A stretch of DNA of 64,000 bases from Kribbella sp. NBC_01245 (GTDB taxonomy: Bacteria > Actinomycetota > Actinomycetes > Propionibacteriales > Kribbellaceae), in contig NZ_CP108487.1 in NCBI RefSeq assembly GCF_036226525.1, forward strand, positions 6,696,001 to 6,760,000. Direction: 5' to 3'. The first letter of the stretch is position 1, and the number at the start of each line of letters is the position of its first letter. The notes under the pieces are model-generated. The model had not been told where the DNA came from, made no database searches, and worked only from the letters and a program-made list of their open reading frames with translations. Below are positions 37,317 to 46,312 of this stretch, piece after piece. The position numbers and the translations under genes were made by a program.

Positions 37317-38503
37317 TTGCCTTCGGCAACACGTGGGGCAATGGCCGAAGCGAAGAAGACGGTGATGGCGCAGAGCACGATCGGCAGGATGAAGGCGATG
37401 TTCAACGGCATCCAGTGCGCCAGCCCACCGATCAGCGCCGGGCCGGCGAGCAACCCGACATACCCGAGACCGACGACTCGCGCCATCAATGCGCCCGACG
37501 CCCGCGTATCGAGATTCCCCGCGGCGGTGAAGAGCTGCGGTACGCCGCCCGCGAGGCCAAGCCCGAACAGCGCCCAGCCGATCAACGCGAGTGGCACGTA
37601 CGGCGAGACCACCACGATGGTCAGACCGAAAGCCGCGAGCGCCGCGCCGTACCGGATGATCGCGACCGGGCCGACCAGCGCCGCCACGCGGTCGGTGGCG
37701 AACCGGCCGATCGTCATCGCGACGGCGAACGACCCGTACGCGAAGGCGGCCGTGCTGGTCGAGGTACCGAGAACGTCCTTGAACTGCAAGGCGGCCCAGT
37801 CGTTCGCGACGCCTTCCGCCAGCATCAGCGCGAAGGCCAGCCCGCCGAGCAGCCAGACCAGTCGCGCCGGGGGAGCGGACCGCGCGGGCTCATCCTCTTC
37901 GGGGAGCGCGTCGGGATGGGCGGGCTCGATGAGGTAGCGGGCGGCGATCAACGACACCACCACGCTGAGCGTCCCGCACAGACTGAGCGAGACGGCTGTC
38001 GGTACGCCGGTCCGGAGCGCGGCGGCTCCGATCACGGCCGCGATGGCTCCACCGATCGACCACATCGCGTGGAATGCGGCCATGATCGGCCGGGGATAGG
38101 CCCGTTCGACCACGACTGCCTGCGCGTTCATCCCGACATCGAGCGAGCCGTTACTGAAGCCGAACACCGCCAGCGCGAGGCCGAGCGTCCACCACGAATC
38201 CGCGAGCCCCGGGCCGAAGAGCGACAACCCCATCAACACCCCAGCTGCCGGGACCAACCGGCGTTGGCCAAAGCGGTCGTTGAGCGGCCCGGCCACCTGC
38301 ATCCCCAGGAAGGCGGCACCACCCAGGATCAGCAGCAAGAGCCCGAGCGTGCTGTGCGTGATACCGGTTGCGTGCTCGACGTTCGGGATGTGCACGACCC
38401 ACAGGCCGACGGCGAACCCGTTCAAGCCGAAGAACACCCAAGTCGCGACCCGCGCCGCCACCGGCCGTTCGGTCGTCGCGATAGCTGGCGGTGCAGCCGT
38501 CAT
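37313..38503 (-). CDS. 12-TM MFS transporter next to a DeoR regulator
   Basis: 396 aa, about 12 helices. NDRFGQRRLVPAAG (motif A) in loop 2-3 and DVGMNAQAVVVE in TM4-5 recall the small FucP/YbjJ-like MFS branch. The ATG overlaps the TGA of the regulator upstream (ATGA), so the regulator and transporter are one translational unit. With a sugar-phosphate-sensing DeoR partner, sugar or polyol transport is a fair inference, not proven. Confidence 0.85.
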   Translation of the reverse strand: MTAAPPAIATTERPVAARVATWVFFGLNGFAVGLWVVHIPNVEHATGITHSTLGLLLLILGGAAFLGMQVAGPLNDRFGQRRLVPAAGVLMGLSLFGPGLADSWWTLGLALAVFGFSNGSLDVGMNAQAVVVERAYPRPIMAAFHAMWSIGGAIAAVIGAAALRTGVPTAVSLSLCGTLSVVVSLIAARYLIEPAHPDALPEEDEPARSAPPARLVWLLGGLAFALMLAEGVANDWAALQFKDVLGTSTSTAAFAYGSFAVAMTIGRFATDRVAALVGPVAIIRYGAALAAFGLTIVVVSPYVPLALIGWALFGLGLAGGVPQLFTAAGNLDTRASGALMARVVGLGYVGLLAGPALIGGLAHWMPLNIAFILPIVLCAITVFFASAIAPRVAEGN

Positions 38504-39279
38504 CGGGTACTACCTTCCTCAGAGGTCGTGACGACGTGAACGCCGCGCTCGGCGAGGGCCGCGCGCTGCTCGGCGGGCGCGGACTCGTCAGTGATCAGTA
38601 CGTCGGGCCGGTCCGCCGCGCAAACGAACGCGAGCGCCGTACGGTCCCATTTCGCGCCATCGGCCATCACGATCGAGCGATCCGAAACGGCGAAGGCCTG
38701 CTGCTTGACCTCGGCGTCTTCCAGATCGAACGCGGTCATCCCGGCGGTCAGGCTTAGGGCGCACGGACTGAGTACGGCGACGTCGAACCGCAGCGCGTTG
38801 AGCGACGCGAGGGTCAACGGACCGACCATGGCCAGCTCACCCCGGCGCGGCTCGCCACCGGGCAGGATCAGCCGGGCCCTCGGGGCGTCGATCAGCGCCT
38901 GGGCCGCGTGGAACGAGAGCGGCATGACCGTCACCAGCCGGCCGCGGAGCAGCCGGGCGATCTCGAGCGCCGTCGTGCCGCTGTCGAGCACGATGGTCTC
39001 GCCGTCGTGGATGAGGTCCACCGTCGCGGCCGCGATCGCCTTCTTGGCCTCGGTCGAGGCGGTCGAGCGGGCGCCGAACGGCGGCTCGACGCCGGCCGGT
39101 GATGCCGGTACGGCGCCGCCGTGAACGCGCCGGACGATGCCTTCCGCCGCGAGCAGATCCAGGTCGCGGCGAATCGTCATCTCGGAGGTGCCGATCGCCT
39201 CGGCCAGGTCGGTGACGCTCACCCGGCTGGCGGCGCGCACTTGCTCGACGATGATCCGTTGGCGTTCGGCACTCTTCAC
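38500..39279 (-). CDS. DeoR/GlpR-family transcriptional regulator
   Basis: 259 aa. N-terminal winged helix (about 3-58; AERQRIIVEQVRAASRVSVTDLAEAIGTSEMTIRRDLDLLAAEGIVRRVHGGA) and a C-terminal DeoRC effector domain with ETIVLDSGTTALEIA and VADRSIVMADGAKWD-like phosphate-binding pattern (VSDRSIVMADGAKWD). These repressors sense sugar phosphates. The GTG at 39279 gives the canonical N-terminus; the frame's long upstream extension runs into the palindromic element at 39.4 kb and is not real. Coupled by ATGA to the MFS gene. Confidence 0.9.
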   Translation of the reverse strand: MKSAERQRIIVEQVRAASRVSVTDLAEAIGTSEMTIRRDLDLLAAEGIVRRVHGGAVPASPAGVEPPFGARSTASTEAKKAIAAATVDLIHDGETIVLDSGTTALEIARLLRGRLVTVMPLSFHAAQALIDAPRARLILPGGEPRRGELAMVGPLTLASLNALRFDVAVLSPCALSLTAGMTAFDLEDAEVKQQAFAVSDRSIVMADGAKWDRTALAFVCAADRPDVLITDESAPAEQRAALAERGVHVVTTSEEGSTR

Positions 39280-39409
39280 GCGGGAGAACCTAACAAGATC
39301 TTGCTCGGTCTCACAAGTTTGTTGTTCGAATGAACGTCCTGGGGTTGGGGTGGTTGGGCGTGGGGTGAGGTTGGGGGAAGGATTCTGGTGGTTGGGCGAA
39401 GGGTGGGTG
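39280..39409. other. G-rich spacer upstream of the DeoR gene
   Basis: The plus strand from about 39340 to 39410 is a run of GGG/GGGG blocks separated by one to four bases, a potential G-quadruplex; on the coding strand of the DeoR gene it is C-rich. The stretch next to the gene (39280-39335) is comparatively AT-rich and likely contains the promoter. Confidence 0.55.
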
Positions 39410-40416
39410 GTTGGTGGGCACCCGTCCCCCTGAGTCTTGCGAATTGTCTGGTGGACCCGGGCCGCGTCAAGGGTTTCATCGGCTAGCGCCGACGCTAACG
39501 CGCCCTTGACCCGGCCCGGGTCCACCAAGTACGGCGGGCTAGCCAGGGGGACGGTTGAAGTCTGACCGATTGCGTCCGCTATTCCGTGCGCAGCTGGCAA
39601 GCGTTCCTTCTTCTTACGTACGGGCTGGCCATTTTTCGGCACCTCGCCGCCACAACTCACGACTTGCCGCCACATGCTCGCCCGTTTTGCGCCGGCGGTC
39701 CCCGACGCCCCGAAATCGTGGGTTATCCCTGAACTCCTGGGTTCGCGTACTAAATAACCGGCCCGGAACCCGGAATCTCAGACGTTAACCCCCGAGATTC
39801 CGGGTTAACCCCTCCGATCACGGGGGTTAACCCATAACCGCGGGGATTAACCCCTCCACCGGCAGGCGTCGCACGACACCGGCAGGCGCGCGCCGATATC
39901 GGGATGAGCTGCTCCCCATTCCGGGGGTCGGCATCCGGAATGGGGGGTCGACCCTCGAAATTTGGCGAGTCCACCTCCCATTCCGAGGGTCGACCCTCGG
40001 AATAGGGGCGTCGGCACGGGGCGCAGGCCGGGGTGACGGCGACGGCGGCGGCGATGACGATGGCGATGGCGGTGGCGGTGGGAGTGGCTGGCCATCGGCG
40101 AGGTGGGTTACCACCGCGGAATCCGAGGTGGTAACCACCCGCACGATGGCTACCGCTCACCGTGGCTATCACTCGCCAGGCGAATGCCGTCCGCAGCAGC
40201 CAGCCATTCCAGAACGGGAAGGCGCGACCATTCGTGAAAGGGAAGGCGGGTAGCAAACGGTCAGACTTCACCCGTCCCCCTGAATAGCCCGCCGTACTTG
40301 GTGGAGCCGGGTCGGGTCAAGGGCGCGTTAGCGTCACCGGCAGGTGATGAAGCCCTTGACGCGGCCCGGGTCCACCAGACAATTCGCAAGACTCAGGGGG
40401 ACGGGTGCCCGCCAAC
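39410..40416. repeat. 1-kb gene-free element with 159-bp inverted arms
   Basis: Left arm 39410-39568 and right arm 40258-40416 are inverted copies with scattered mismatches. Each arm is itself a hairpin (39449-39527 and 40299-40377) built on GGTGGACCCGGGCCGCGTCA-type stems. The 689-base interior has no plausible gene but many palindromes: a perfect 24-base one at 39981-40004 (centre GGGTCGACCC), a hairpin at 39768-39807, one at 39915-39947, several GGGTTAACCC words near 39790-39860, and a GATGGC microsatellite at about 40050-40080. The arms encode the same repeat peptide in opposite directions, which explains the frames that cross them. Looks like a non-autonomous mobile element or a palindromic island. 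Confidence 0.85.
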
Positions 40417-40450
40417 ACATCCCGTACGAAGAACCAACCCGCACACCTCA

Positions 40451-40501
40451 GAACCAACCCAGCCCAGGAACCAACCCAGCCCAGGAACCAACCCAGCCCA
40501 G
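40451..40501. repeat. Three exact 17-bp tandem repeats
   Basis: GAACCAACCCAGCCCAG repeated three times, followed by a degenerate fourth. CCAACCC-rich on the plus strand, mirroring the GGTTGGG-rich flank on the other side of the 1-kb inverted-repeat element. Confidence 0.92.
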
Positions 40502-40521
40502 GACCAACCCTGGCGCAAACC

Positions 40522-41154
40522 TCAGAGGCGAACGATTCCCGTAGGCGTCTGGAACACGGCGGCCACGAGCCCAGGCTGGCCGTTCGGCCCGACCCACGCC
40601 ACGTCCAGGTCGTCCAGCAGATGGTCAGCCGGATGTCCGATCCACTCGGTCACGCGGGCCGGATCGCCGGCGATCTCGAGCGCGTTCAGCCGGATGTCCT
40701 TGCCGCCGATCGACGGGTGCTGGCCTTCGTCGTCCCACTTGATGAAGAACGGCAGTTGCGGGTCGGCCATCAGACCCTTGACGCCGATCTGCCGCCAGGT
40801 GATGTTCACGCCATCCGGACGATGCCGGTTACCCGGTACGGCCTCGCGGCCGAGGCGCTGCTCCATCCGGGCCATGTCGCGGACGCAGACGACCCAGCCG
40901 AGCCAGCCGCCGCCCATCTCCTTGCGGGCGCGCACGGCGTGGCCGAACGGCGCCTTGTCGGAGGCGGGGTGGTCGAGCACGTCGACGACCTCGATGTACC
41001 GGTCGTTCTCCAGCGGCAGCACGAAGTTGACCGTGCCGAATCGCGGGTGGATACCGCCGTCGACGAACTCGGCGCCGAGCAAGGCGGACAGGCGCTCGAC
41101 CGTGGCATGGACACCGTCGGGTCCGGCGGCGTACGAGAGATGATCAAGTCGCAT
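40522..41154 (-). CDS. Glyoxalase-like (VOC_3 type) domain protein
   Basis: 210 aa. MRLDHLSYAAGPDGVHATVERLSALLG and PRFGTVNFVLPLENDRYIEVVDVLDHP match the Glyoxalase_3/VOC_3 group, whose substrate is unknown. The N-terminal His (H5) and a Glu in YIEVV are candidate metal ligands. The C-terminal half repeats the fold with WVVCVRDM and a GRIVRL-like end (TGIVRL). Ends just after the 17-bp repeats. Unlinked in function to its neighbours as far as can be seen; the Cys-rich gene ends 37 bases upstream. Confidence 0.78.
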   Translation of the reverse strand: MRLDHLSYAAGPDGVHATVERLSALLGAEFVDGGIHPRFGTVNFVLPLENDRYIEVVDVLDHPASDKAPFGHAVRARKEMGGGWLGWVVCVRDMARMEQRLGREAVPGNRHRPDGVNITWRQIGVKGLMADPQLPFFIKWDDEGQHPSIGGKDIRLNALEIAGDPARVTEWIGHPADHLLDDLDVAWVGPNGQPGLVAAVFQTPTGIVRL

Positions 41155-41191
41155 GCCGCCATTGTGGTCCCCGGCGTCGGCGCCCGCAGAA

Positions 41192-41947
41192 TTAGGGTGT
41201 CATAACCTCGGTCGTCGCCGGGTGCTCCAGCAGTGGCCGGCCAGTGGCCAGGTAGTTGCGGCAGATGCCCTCGAGAATCGCGTACGCCGCGTCGCCCATG
41301 AGCGTCTGCAGCTCGACCCGGCTGGACTCGAAAACGGCCTCGACGCCGACGTGCGCCTCGGTGTTGCCGGTGCAGTACCAGTCGAGGTCCGCGCCACCCG
41401 GACCCCAGCCGCGCCGGTCGTACTCCCCGATCCCGACCTCCGTGTACGACGAACCGTCCGGGCGCTCGACCTCGCGGAAGGTGCGGCGGATCGGCAGCTG
41501 CCAGCACACGTCCGGCTTGGTCTCGACGAAGTGCACGCCCTTCTTCAGCGCGAGCCCGTGCAGCGCGCAACCGGCGCCGCCTTCGAAGCCCGGGCGGTTG
41601 AGGAAGATGCAGGCGCCGTCGAAGACGCGGGTCTTGCGGTCGCCGTCGTCATCGGTCTCGACCCAGCCGTTGGTCTTGCCTTCCTTGCGGAACTGCCAGT
41701 CCTCCTTGCCGAGCAGCTTCACCCAGGTCTTGACGCGCTTCTCGTCGTCATCGTCGGAGAAGTGGGCGCCCAGCGTGCAGCAGCCGTCGTTCGGACGGCC
41801 TTTGTAGATGCCCTGACAACCACCGCCGAAGATGCAGCTCCAGCGCGACGTCAGCCAGGTCAGGTCACAACGAAAGACCTGGTCGGCATCAGCGGGGTCG
41901 GTGAACTCGGCAAAGGCGCGGGGGAAATCGAGTGAAACCTCAGGCAC
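41192..41947 (-). CDS. Conserved cysteine-rich protein, possible metal-cluster binder
   Basis: 251 aa, function unknown. Ten cysteines, eight of them at C27, C38, C44, C56, C57, C113, C127, C148, several in glycine-rich loops ([29 protein letters not shown]), resembling YkgJ/DUF3109-type putative Fe-S or zinc proteins. No membrane segment, so cytoplasmic. The GTG at 41947 is the only good start. Divergent from ppx with 79 bases between; this neighbourhood is common in actinomycetes. Confidence 0.7.
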   Translation of the reverse strand: MPEVSLDFPRAFAEFTDPADADQVFRCDLTWLTSRWSCIFGGGCQGIYKGRPNDGCCTLGAHFSDDDDEKRVKTWVKLLGKEDWQFRKEGKTNGWVETDDDGDRKTRVFDGACIFLNRPGFEGGAGCALHGLALKKGVHFVETKPDVCWQLPIRRTFREVERPDGSSYTEVGIGEYDRRGWGPGGADLDWYCTGNTEAHVGVEAVFESSRVELQTLMGDAAYAILEGICRNYLATGRPLLEHPATTEVMTP

Positions 41948-42026
41948 CGGTTAAGCCTACGTCCATTCGGCGCCGATGCGGGTGCAGCGCGGAGCATCGG
42001 CTCGGCCGGTCCAGTAGCGTGAGGGC

Positions 42027-42950
42027 ATGCGGCTCGGCGTACTCGACGTGGGTTCCAACACCGTCCACCTGCTCGTGGTGGACGCACATCGTGGTGCCGC
42101 GCCCTTGCCGGCGTACTCCCACAAGATCGAATTGAGGCTCGCCGAGCACCTCGATGCCCGGGGCATGATCGAGCCCGCCGGCGCCGACGGCCTGGTGTCG
42201 TTCGTCGCCGAGGCGGCCGAGCTCGCCGAGGACAAGGGCTGCGAATCGGTGTACGCCTTCGCCACTTCGGCCATCCGCGAGGCGCCGAACGGCGAGGAGG
42301 TGCTGGACCGGGTCCGCGCCGAGACCGGCGTACGGCTGGTGGTCCTCACCGGCGGGGACGAGGCGCGCCTGACGTTCCTCGCCGTACGACGCTGGTTCGG
42401 CTGGTCGTCGGGCCGGCTGGCCGTGTTCGACATCGGCGGTGGGTCGCTCGAGATCGCCGCCGGGTCAGACGAGTCCCCGACCGTGGCGGTGTCGGTTCCG
42501 CTCGGCGCCGGCCGGTTGACTCGTGAGGGGTTCAGTACCGACCAGCCGAGCAAGGACGAGGTCAGGGCACTGCGCAAGCGGATCCGGGCCGAGATGGCGG
42601 CGGTTGCGGGTGACGTGCTGCGTGCGGGGCGGCCGCAGCGTTCGGTCGCGACCAGTAAGACGTTCCGATCGCTCGCGCGGGTCTGCGGTGCCGCGCCCTC
42701 GGCCGACGGGCCGTATGTGCCGCGCACGCTGGCCCGCGCCGATCTCCGCGACTGGCTGCCGAAGCTGGTCGAGATGACGCCGGACGAGCGGGCCGACCTG
42801 CCCGGGGTCTCGCACGGCCGGTCCCATCAGCTCGTCGCCGGTGCGCTAGTGGCTGACGCGGTGATGGATCTGTTCGACATACCGGAGCTCGAGGTCTGTC
42901 CCTGGGCCCTGCGCGAAGGCGTGATCCTCGCACGCCTGGACCAGCTGTAA
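42027..42950 (+). CDS. Exopolyphosphatase/pppGpp phosphohydrolase (Ppx/GppA family)
   Basis: 307 aa, the short actinobacterial type lacking the C-terminal HD domain. ASKHA ATPase fold: phosphate-1 loop [31 protein letters not shown], and the second phosphate loop [10 protein letters not shown]. It hydrolyses polyphosphate or pppGpp in the stringent response. Followed after 12 bases by the TIM-barrel isomerase gene, so it heads a small operon. Confidence 0.92.
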   Translation: MRLGVLDVGSNTVHLLVVDAHRGAAPLPAYSHKIELRLAEHLDARGMIEPAGADGLVSFVAEAAELAEDKGCESVYAFATSAIREAPNGEEVLDRVRAETGVRLVVLTGGDEARLTFLAVRRWFGWSSGRLAVFDIGGGSLEIAAGSDESPTVAVSVPLGAGRLTREGFSTDQPSKDEVRALRKRIRAEMAAVAGDVLRAGRPQRSVATSKTFRSLARVCGAAPSADGPYVPRTLARADLRDWLPKLVEMTPDERADLPGVSHGRSHQLVAGALVADAVMDLFDIPELEVCPWALREGVILARLDQL

Positions 42951-42962
42951 GAAAGAAGAGTT

Positions 42963-43835
42963 GTGAGCACGAGAAATCGCGGGCCCAAGATCGGCCTGTC
43001 CACCGCCTCGGTCTATCCCGAGTCGACCGCCAGCGGCTTCGAGCTGGCGTCCCGGCTCGGGTATGACGGGGTCGAGGTGATGGTCGGTATCGACCCGTTG
43101 AGTACCCAGATCGACGCGATCAAGCGGCTGGTGGACTACCACCAGCTGCCGGTGCTGGCGATCCACGCGCCCTGTCTGCTGATCACCCAGCGCGTCTGGG
43201 GCACGGACCCGTGGGGCAAACTCGAGCGCAGTGCCGAGGCCGCGACCGAGTTGGGCGCGGACGTAGTCGTCGTACATCCGCCTTTTCGCTGGCAGCGCGA
43301 GTACGCGAAGGGTTTTGTCGAGGGCGTGGCCCGGCTCGAGGCTGATACCGGTGTCGCTTTCGCGGTCGAGAACATGTACCCGTGGCGTGCGCCGGGCAAA
43401 GGCCTGCAAGCGTATGCGCCGAGCTGGGATCCGACCGAGCACTCGTATGCGCACACCACCCTCGACCTGTCGCATTCCTCGACCGCCGAGCAGGACTGCG
43501 TCGAGCTCGCGCACCGGATGGGCGACACCCTCACGCATATCCACCTGACCGACGGCACCGGTTCGGCCAAGGACGAGCACCTGGTCCCGGGCCGCGGCAC
43601 CCAGCGCGCCGGGGATCTGCTCGCCATGCTGGCCAATCGCGATTTCCGCGGGCATATCGTGATCGAGATCAATACCCGCCGGTCGACCAGTCGCTCCGAG
43701 CGCGAGGTCGATCTGATCGAGTCGCTGGAGTTCACCCGCAAGCACTTCAGCCGCGGGCCGGTCGCGATCGATGGCCGTCGTACCGCCTCGTTCGCGGTCA
43801 GCTCCGACGGCGAGGTGTCGGAGCTCGAGACCTGA
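42963..43835 (+). CDS. Sugar phosphate isomerase/epimerase-like TIM barrel
   Basis: 290 aa, AP_endonuc_2/xylose-isomerase-like family. GLSTASVYPESTASGFELASRLGYDGVEVM at the start, metal ligands likely in AVENMYPWR, HTTLDLSHSS, HIHLTDGTG and IVIEINTR. Substrate unknown. The GTG at 42963 follows AAGAAAGAAG 12 bases after ppx. Its TGA overlaps the ATG of the TetR gene (TGATG), so the three are one transcript. Confidence 0.85.
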   Translation: MSTRNRGPKIGLSTASVYPESTASGFELASRLGYDGVEVMVGIDPLSTQIDAIKRLVDYHQLPVLAIHAPCLLITQRVWGTDPWGKLERSAEAATELGADVVVVHPPFRWQREYAKGFVEGVARLEADTGVAFAVENMYPWRAPGKGLQAYAPSWDPTEHSYAHTTLDLSHSSTAEQDCVELAHRMGDTLTHIHLTDGTGSAKDEHLVPGRGTQRAGDLLAMLANRDFRGHIVIEINTRRSTSRSEREVDLIESLEFTRKHFSRGPVAIDGRRTASFAVSSDGEVSELET

Positions 43836-44407
43836 TGGCCGGCCGACGTCCCGGTGGTCCGGACACGCGTGGGGAGATCCTCACGGCGGCCCGGGAATCC
43901 TTTGCCAGCAAGGGATTCGACCGTACGTCGATCCGCGGCGTGGCGCGTGATGCCAGGGTGGACGCGGCCCTGGTGCACCACTATTTCGACGGCAAGGAAG
44001 AGCTCTTCATCGCCGCGCTGGAGCTTCCGGTCGATCCGCGAGTGGTCGCCGCAACCCTGGTGCAGGGACCGATCGACGACCTCGGCGTTCGTATCCTCAC
44101 CGCCTTCCTGGGGGTGTGGGAATCGGCCGACGGGCAGTCCCGGATGAAGGCGATGGTGCGCGGGGCGGTCACCAGCGACGAGGTGGCGAAGATGTTGCGC
44201 GAGGGCATCACCCGGATGATCCTCGGCCCGGTCGCGGCCCGACTCGGTACGCCCGATGCGGCCCAGCGGGTGGCCCTGGTCGCGAGTCAGATGATGGGCC
44301 TCGTGCTGGTCCGCTACGTGCTCGAGCTCGAACCAATCGCCTCCGCCAGCACGGAAGAGCTCATCGCCCGAGTCGCCCCCACCCTCCAGGCCTATCTCAC
44401 CGACTGA
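43835..44407 (+). CDS. TetR-family transcriptional regulator
   Basis: 190 aa. N-terminal HTH (about 10-57): TRGEILTAARESFASKGFDRTSIRGVARDARVDAALVHHYFDGKEELF, the canonical TetR signature. The C-terminal ligand domain resembles the TetR_C_17/TetR_C_7 type. Start overlaps the previous stop. It is 48 bases ahead of a two-gene ABC exporter, which it most likely controls. Confidence 0.93.
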   Translation: MAGRRPGGPDTRGEILTAARESFASKGFDRTSIRGVARDARVDAALVHHYFDGKEELFIAALELPVDPRVVAATLVQGPIDDLGVRILTAFLGVWESADGQSRMKAMVRGAVTSDEVAKMLREGITRMILGPVAARLGTPDAAQRVALVASQMMGLVLVRYVLELEPIASASTEELIARVAPTLQAYLTD

Positions 44408-44455
44408 CCCCTTTTTGAGGTTGCCAAAGGGCGCACTCGGGTCTAAATTCATCAC

Positions 44456-45178
44456 ATGGTGAATAACGCGGTGATCGGTCGCGACGTGACAGTGGTGCGC
44501 GGTGATCGGGAGGTGCTGCACGGGATCGACTTCGGTCTCGCGGCCGGGGCGGTGACGGGTCTGCTCGGGCCGTCCGGCTGCGGTAAGACCACGCTGATCC
44601 GCGCCATCGTCGGCCTGCAGGCGAAGGTCACCGGCACGGTCGAGGTCCTCGGCCTGCCGGCGGGCAATCCCAAGCTACGTGGACGAATCGGCTACGTCAC
44701 TCAAGAGCCCAGCGTGTACGGCGATCTGACCGTGACGGAGAATCTCCGGTTCTTCGCGGCCGTCCTCGGTGTCGGCGGCGATGACGTCGAGCGCGTGATC
44801 GAGGCCGTCGACCTGACCGATCACGCGGATGACCTGGTGGACAGGCTTTCCGGCGGCCAGCGGTCCCGGGCGTCGCTCGCCGCGGCCCTGCTGGGTAATC
44901 CCGAACTGCTCGTGCTGGACGAACCCACGGTCGGTCTCGACCCGGTGCTCCGGCGCGATCTTTGGGAGTTGTTCCATCGCCTCGCGGACGCCGGTTCGAC
45001 GTTGCTGGTGTCGAGTCACGTGATGGACGAGGCCGTGCGTTGTGACCGGCTGCTGCTGATGCGCGATGGCGATCTGCTGGCCGATGAGACGCCGGAAGCC
45101 CTTCTGGAGAAGGCGAAATCCAGCGATATCGAGACCGCGTTCCTCACCTTGATCGAGCAGAAGGAAGGTGCCCGATGA
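44456..45178 (+). CDS. ABC exporter ATPase subunit
   Basis: 240 aa. Walker A GPSGCGKTT (38-46), Q-loop VTQEPS, signature LSGGQRSRA, Walker B LLVLDEP and the H-loop SSHVMDEA. The C-terminus fits DrrA/NodI-type drug and lipid exporters. Stop overlaps the permease start (ATGA). Regulated, by context, by the TetR protein upstream. Confidence 0.93.
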   Translation: MVNNAVIGRDVTVVRGDREVLHGIDFGLAAGAVTGLLGPSGCGKTTLIRAIVGLQAKVTGTVEVLGLPAGNPKLRGRIGYVTQEPSVYGDLTVTENLRFFAAVLGVGGDDVERVIEAVDLTDHADDLVDRLSGGQRSRASLAAALLGNPELLVLDEPTVGLDPVLRRDLWELFHRLADAGSTLLVSSHVMDEAVRCDRLLLMRDGDLLADETPEALLEKAKSSDIETAFLTLIEQKEGAR

Positions 45179-45912
45179 ACCCCCGTGTGACCTTCGCCGT
45201 CGCCGCCCGCGTCCTTGCCCAACTCCGCCGGGACCACCGCACGGTCGCGATGCTGGTCGTGATGCCGGCGCTGCTGGTGTCGTTGATGTGGTGGATGTAC
45301 AGCGATTCGCCGGCCACCTTCGATCGGGTCGGCGGTCCGTTGCTGGCGGTCTTCCCGGCGATCATCATGTTCATCGTCACGTCGGTTTCCACGCTGCGCG
45401 AACGCTCCGGCGGTACCTTGCCGAGGCTGTTCACGATGCCGATGGGCAAACTCGACTTCCTGCTCGGGTATGCCCTGGCCTTCGCGTTGATCGCCATCGT
45501 GCAAGCGGCCGTGGTGGTCTCGATCGCCTTGTACGCCTTGGATCTGGACATCCGTGGCGACGCCTGGCAACTCGGCGTGGTCGCGGTCCTCGACGGCGTT
45601 CTCGGTACGGCTTTGGGCCTGTTCGCGAGCGCCTTCGCGTCGACCGAGTTCCAGGCGGTGCAGATGATGCCGGCGGTGATGATCCCGCAACTCCTGCTCT
45701 GCGGCCTACTCGTACCCCGCGACCACCTCCCCGGCGTACTCCACGCCATCTCCGACGTACTCCCGCTCTCCTACGCGGTAGACGCCGTCGGCGGAGTCAC
45801 AACCGGCCAAGGCTTCGGCTACGGCGCCGGCACCGACGCCTTGGTCGTACTCGCCTTCATCCTCGCCGCCCTATCCCTAGGCGCCGCCACCCTCCGCCGC
45901 CGCACCCCCTAA
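45175..45912 (+). CDS. ABC-2 type permease
   Basis: 245 aa with six hydrophobic helices (for example MLVVMPALLVSLMWWMY, AVFPAIIMFIVTSVSTL, ALAFALIAIVQAAVVVSIAL). Contains the ABC-2 family loop RERSGGTLPRLFTMPM. Partner of the ATPase just upstream; together a small-molecule or lipid exporter. The last 150 bases are C-rich on the coding strand with several CTA/GTA codons. Confidence 0.9.
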   Translation: MNPRVTFAVAARVLAQLRRDHRTVAMLVVMPALLVSLMWWMYSDSPATFDRVGGPLLAVFPAIIMFIVTSVSTLRERSGGTLPRLFTMPMGKLDFLLGYALAFALIAIVQAAVVVSIALYALDLDIRGDAWQLGVVAVLDGVLGTALGLFASAFASTEFQAVQMMPAVMIPQLLLCGLLVPRDHLPGVLHAISDVLPLSYAVDAVGGVTTGQGFGYGAGTDALVVLAFILAALSLGAATLRRRTP

Positions 45913-45989
45913 ACCCCCGGCCTCTCCCGCGAGGTGCCGTCCGCATTCCGAGTCCGACCGTCGCAGTGATATCCACACCCAACCTCCCC

Positions 45990-46196
45990 CGACCGGACGC
46001 GAATCGCGCCACCCGCGCGAACCTCCACCACGGTCGGACGCGGAATGCGCCACCTGGGCCAACTGCTGCCACGGTCGGACGCGGAATGCGCCACCTGGGC
46101 CAACTGCTGCCACGGTCGGACGCGAAATGCGGGTCGCCTGTGGAAACCGCTGCGACGGTCGGACGCGGAATGCGGGTCGCCTGTGGACGCCGAGCC
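45990..46196. repeat. Tandem array of a 41-bp unit, about five copies
   Basis: Units begin at about 45990, 46031, 46072, 46113 and 46156. Copies 2 and 3 are identical over 41 bases; the others share CGGTCGGACGCGRAATGCG and diverge in the second half. Directly adjacent copies without spacers. A single diverged copy lies beside the IS110 target at 34064-34100. Confidence 0.93.
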
Positions 46197-46243
46197 CATG
46201 GCACCTAGGTCCGACCCGCACACGTCCGGGCCGATTTGTGCAA

Positions 46244-46312
46244 AACCCTCTCGCGAGGTGCCTTGTTGTGTTTGCACACGCGCGACGCAAGGAGGCACCT
46301 CGCGGGAGGGTT
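46244..46312. repeat. Palindromic repeat family B, copy 2
   Basis: AACCCTCTCGCGAGGTGCC (46244-46262) pairs with 46294-46312 with one mismatch. Left arm and the beginning of the loop are almost identical to the copy at 33941-34009; the right arm differs between the copies and here pairs better. Confidence 0.92.

Noticed and set aside
39410-40416. Protein frames in the arms (for example GRVKGALAS...RVHQTIRKTQGDG on both arms)
   Set aside because: The same peptide is read in opposite directions from the two inverted arms and changes abruptly at arm ends, so it is repeat-encoded and not a gene.
45990-46196. CRISPR array
   Set aside because: Units are directly adjacent at about 41-base period with no unique spacers, and no cas genes are in the window.
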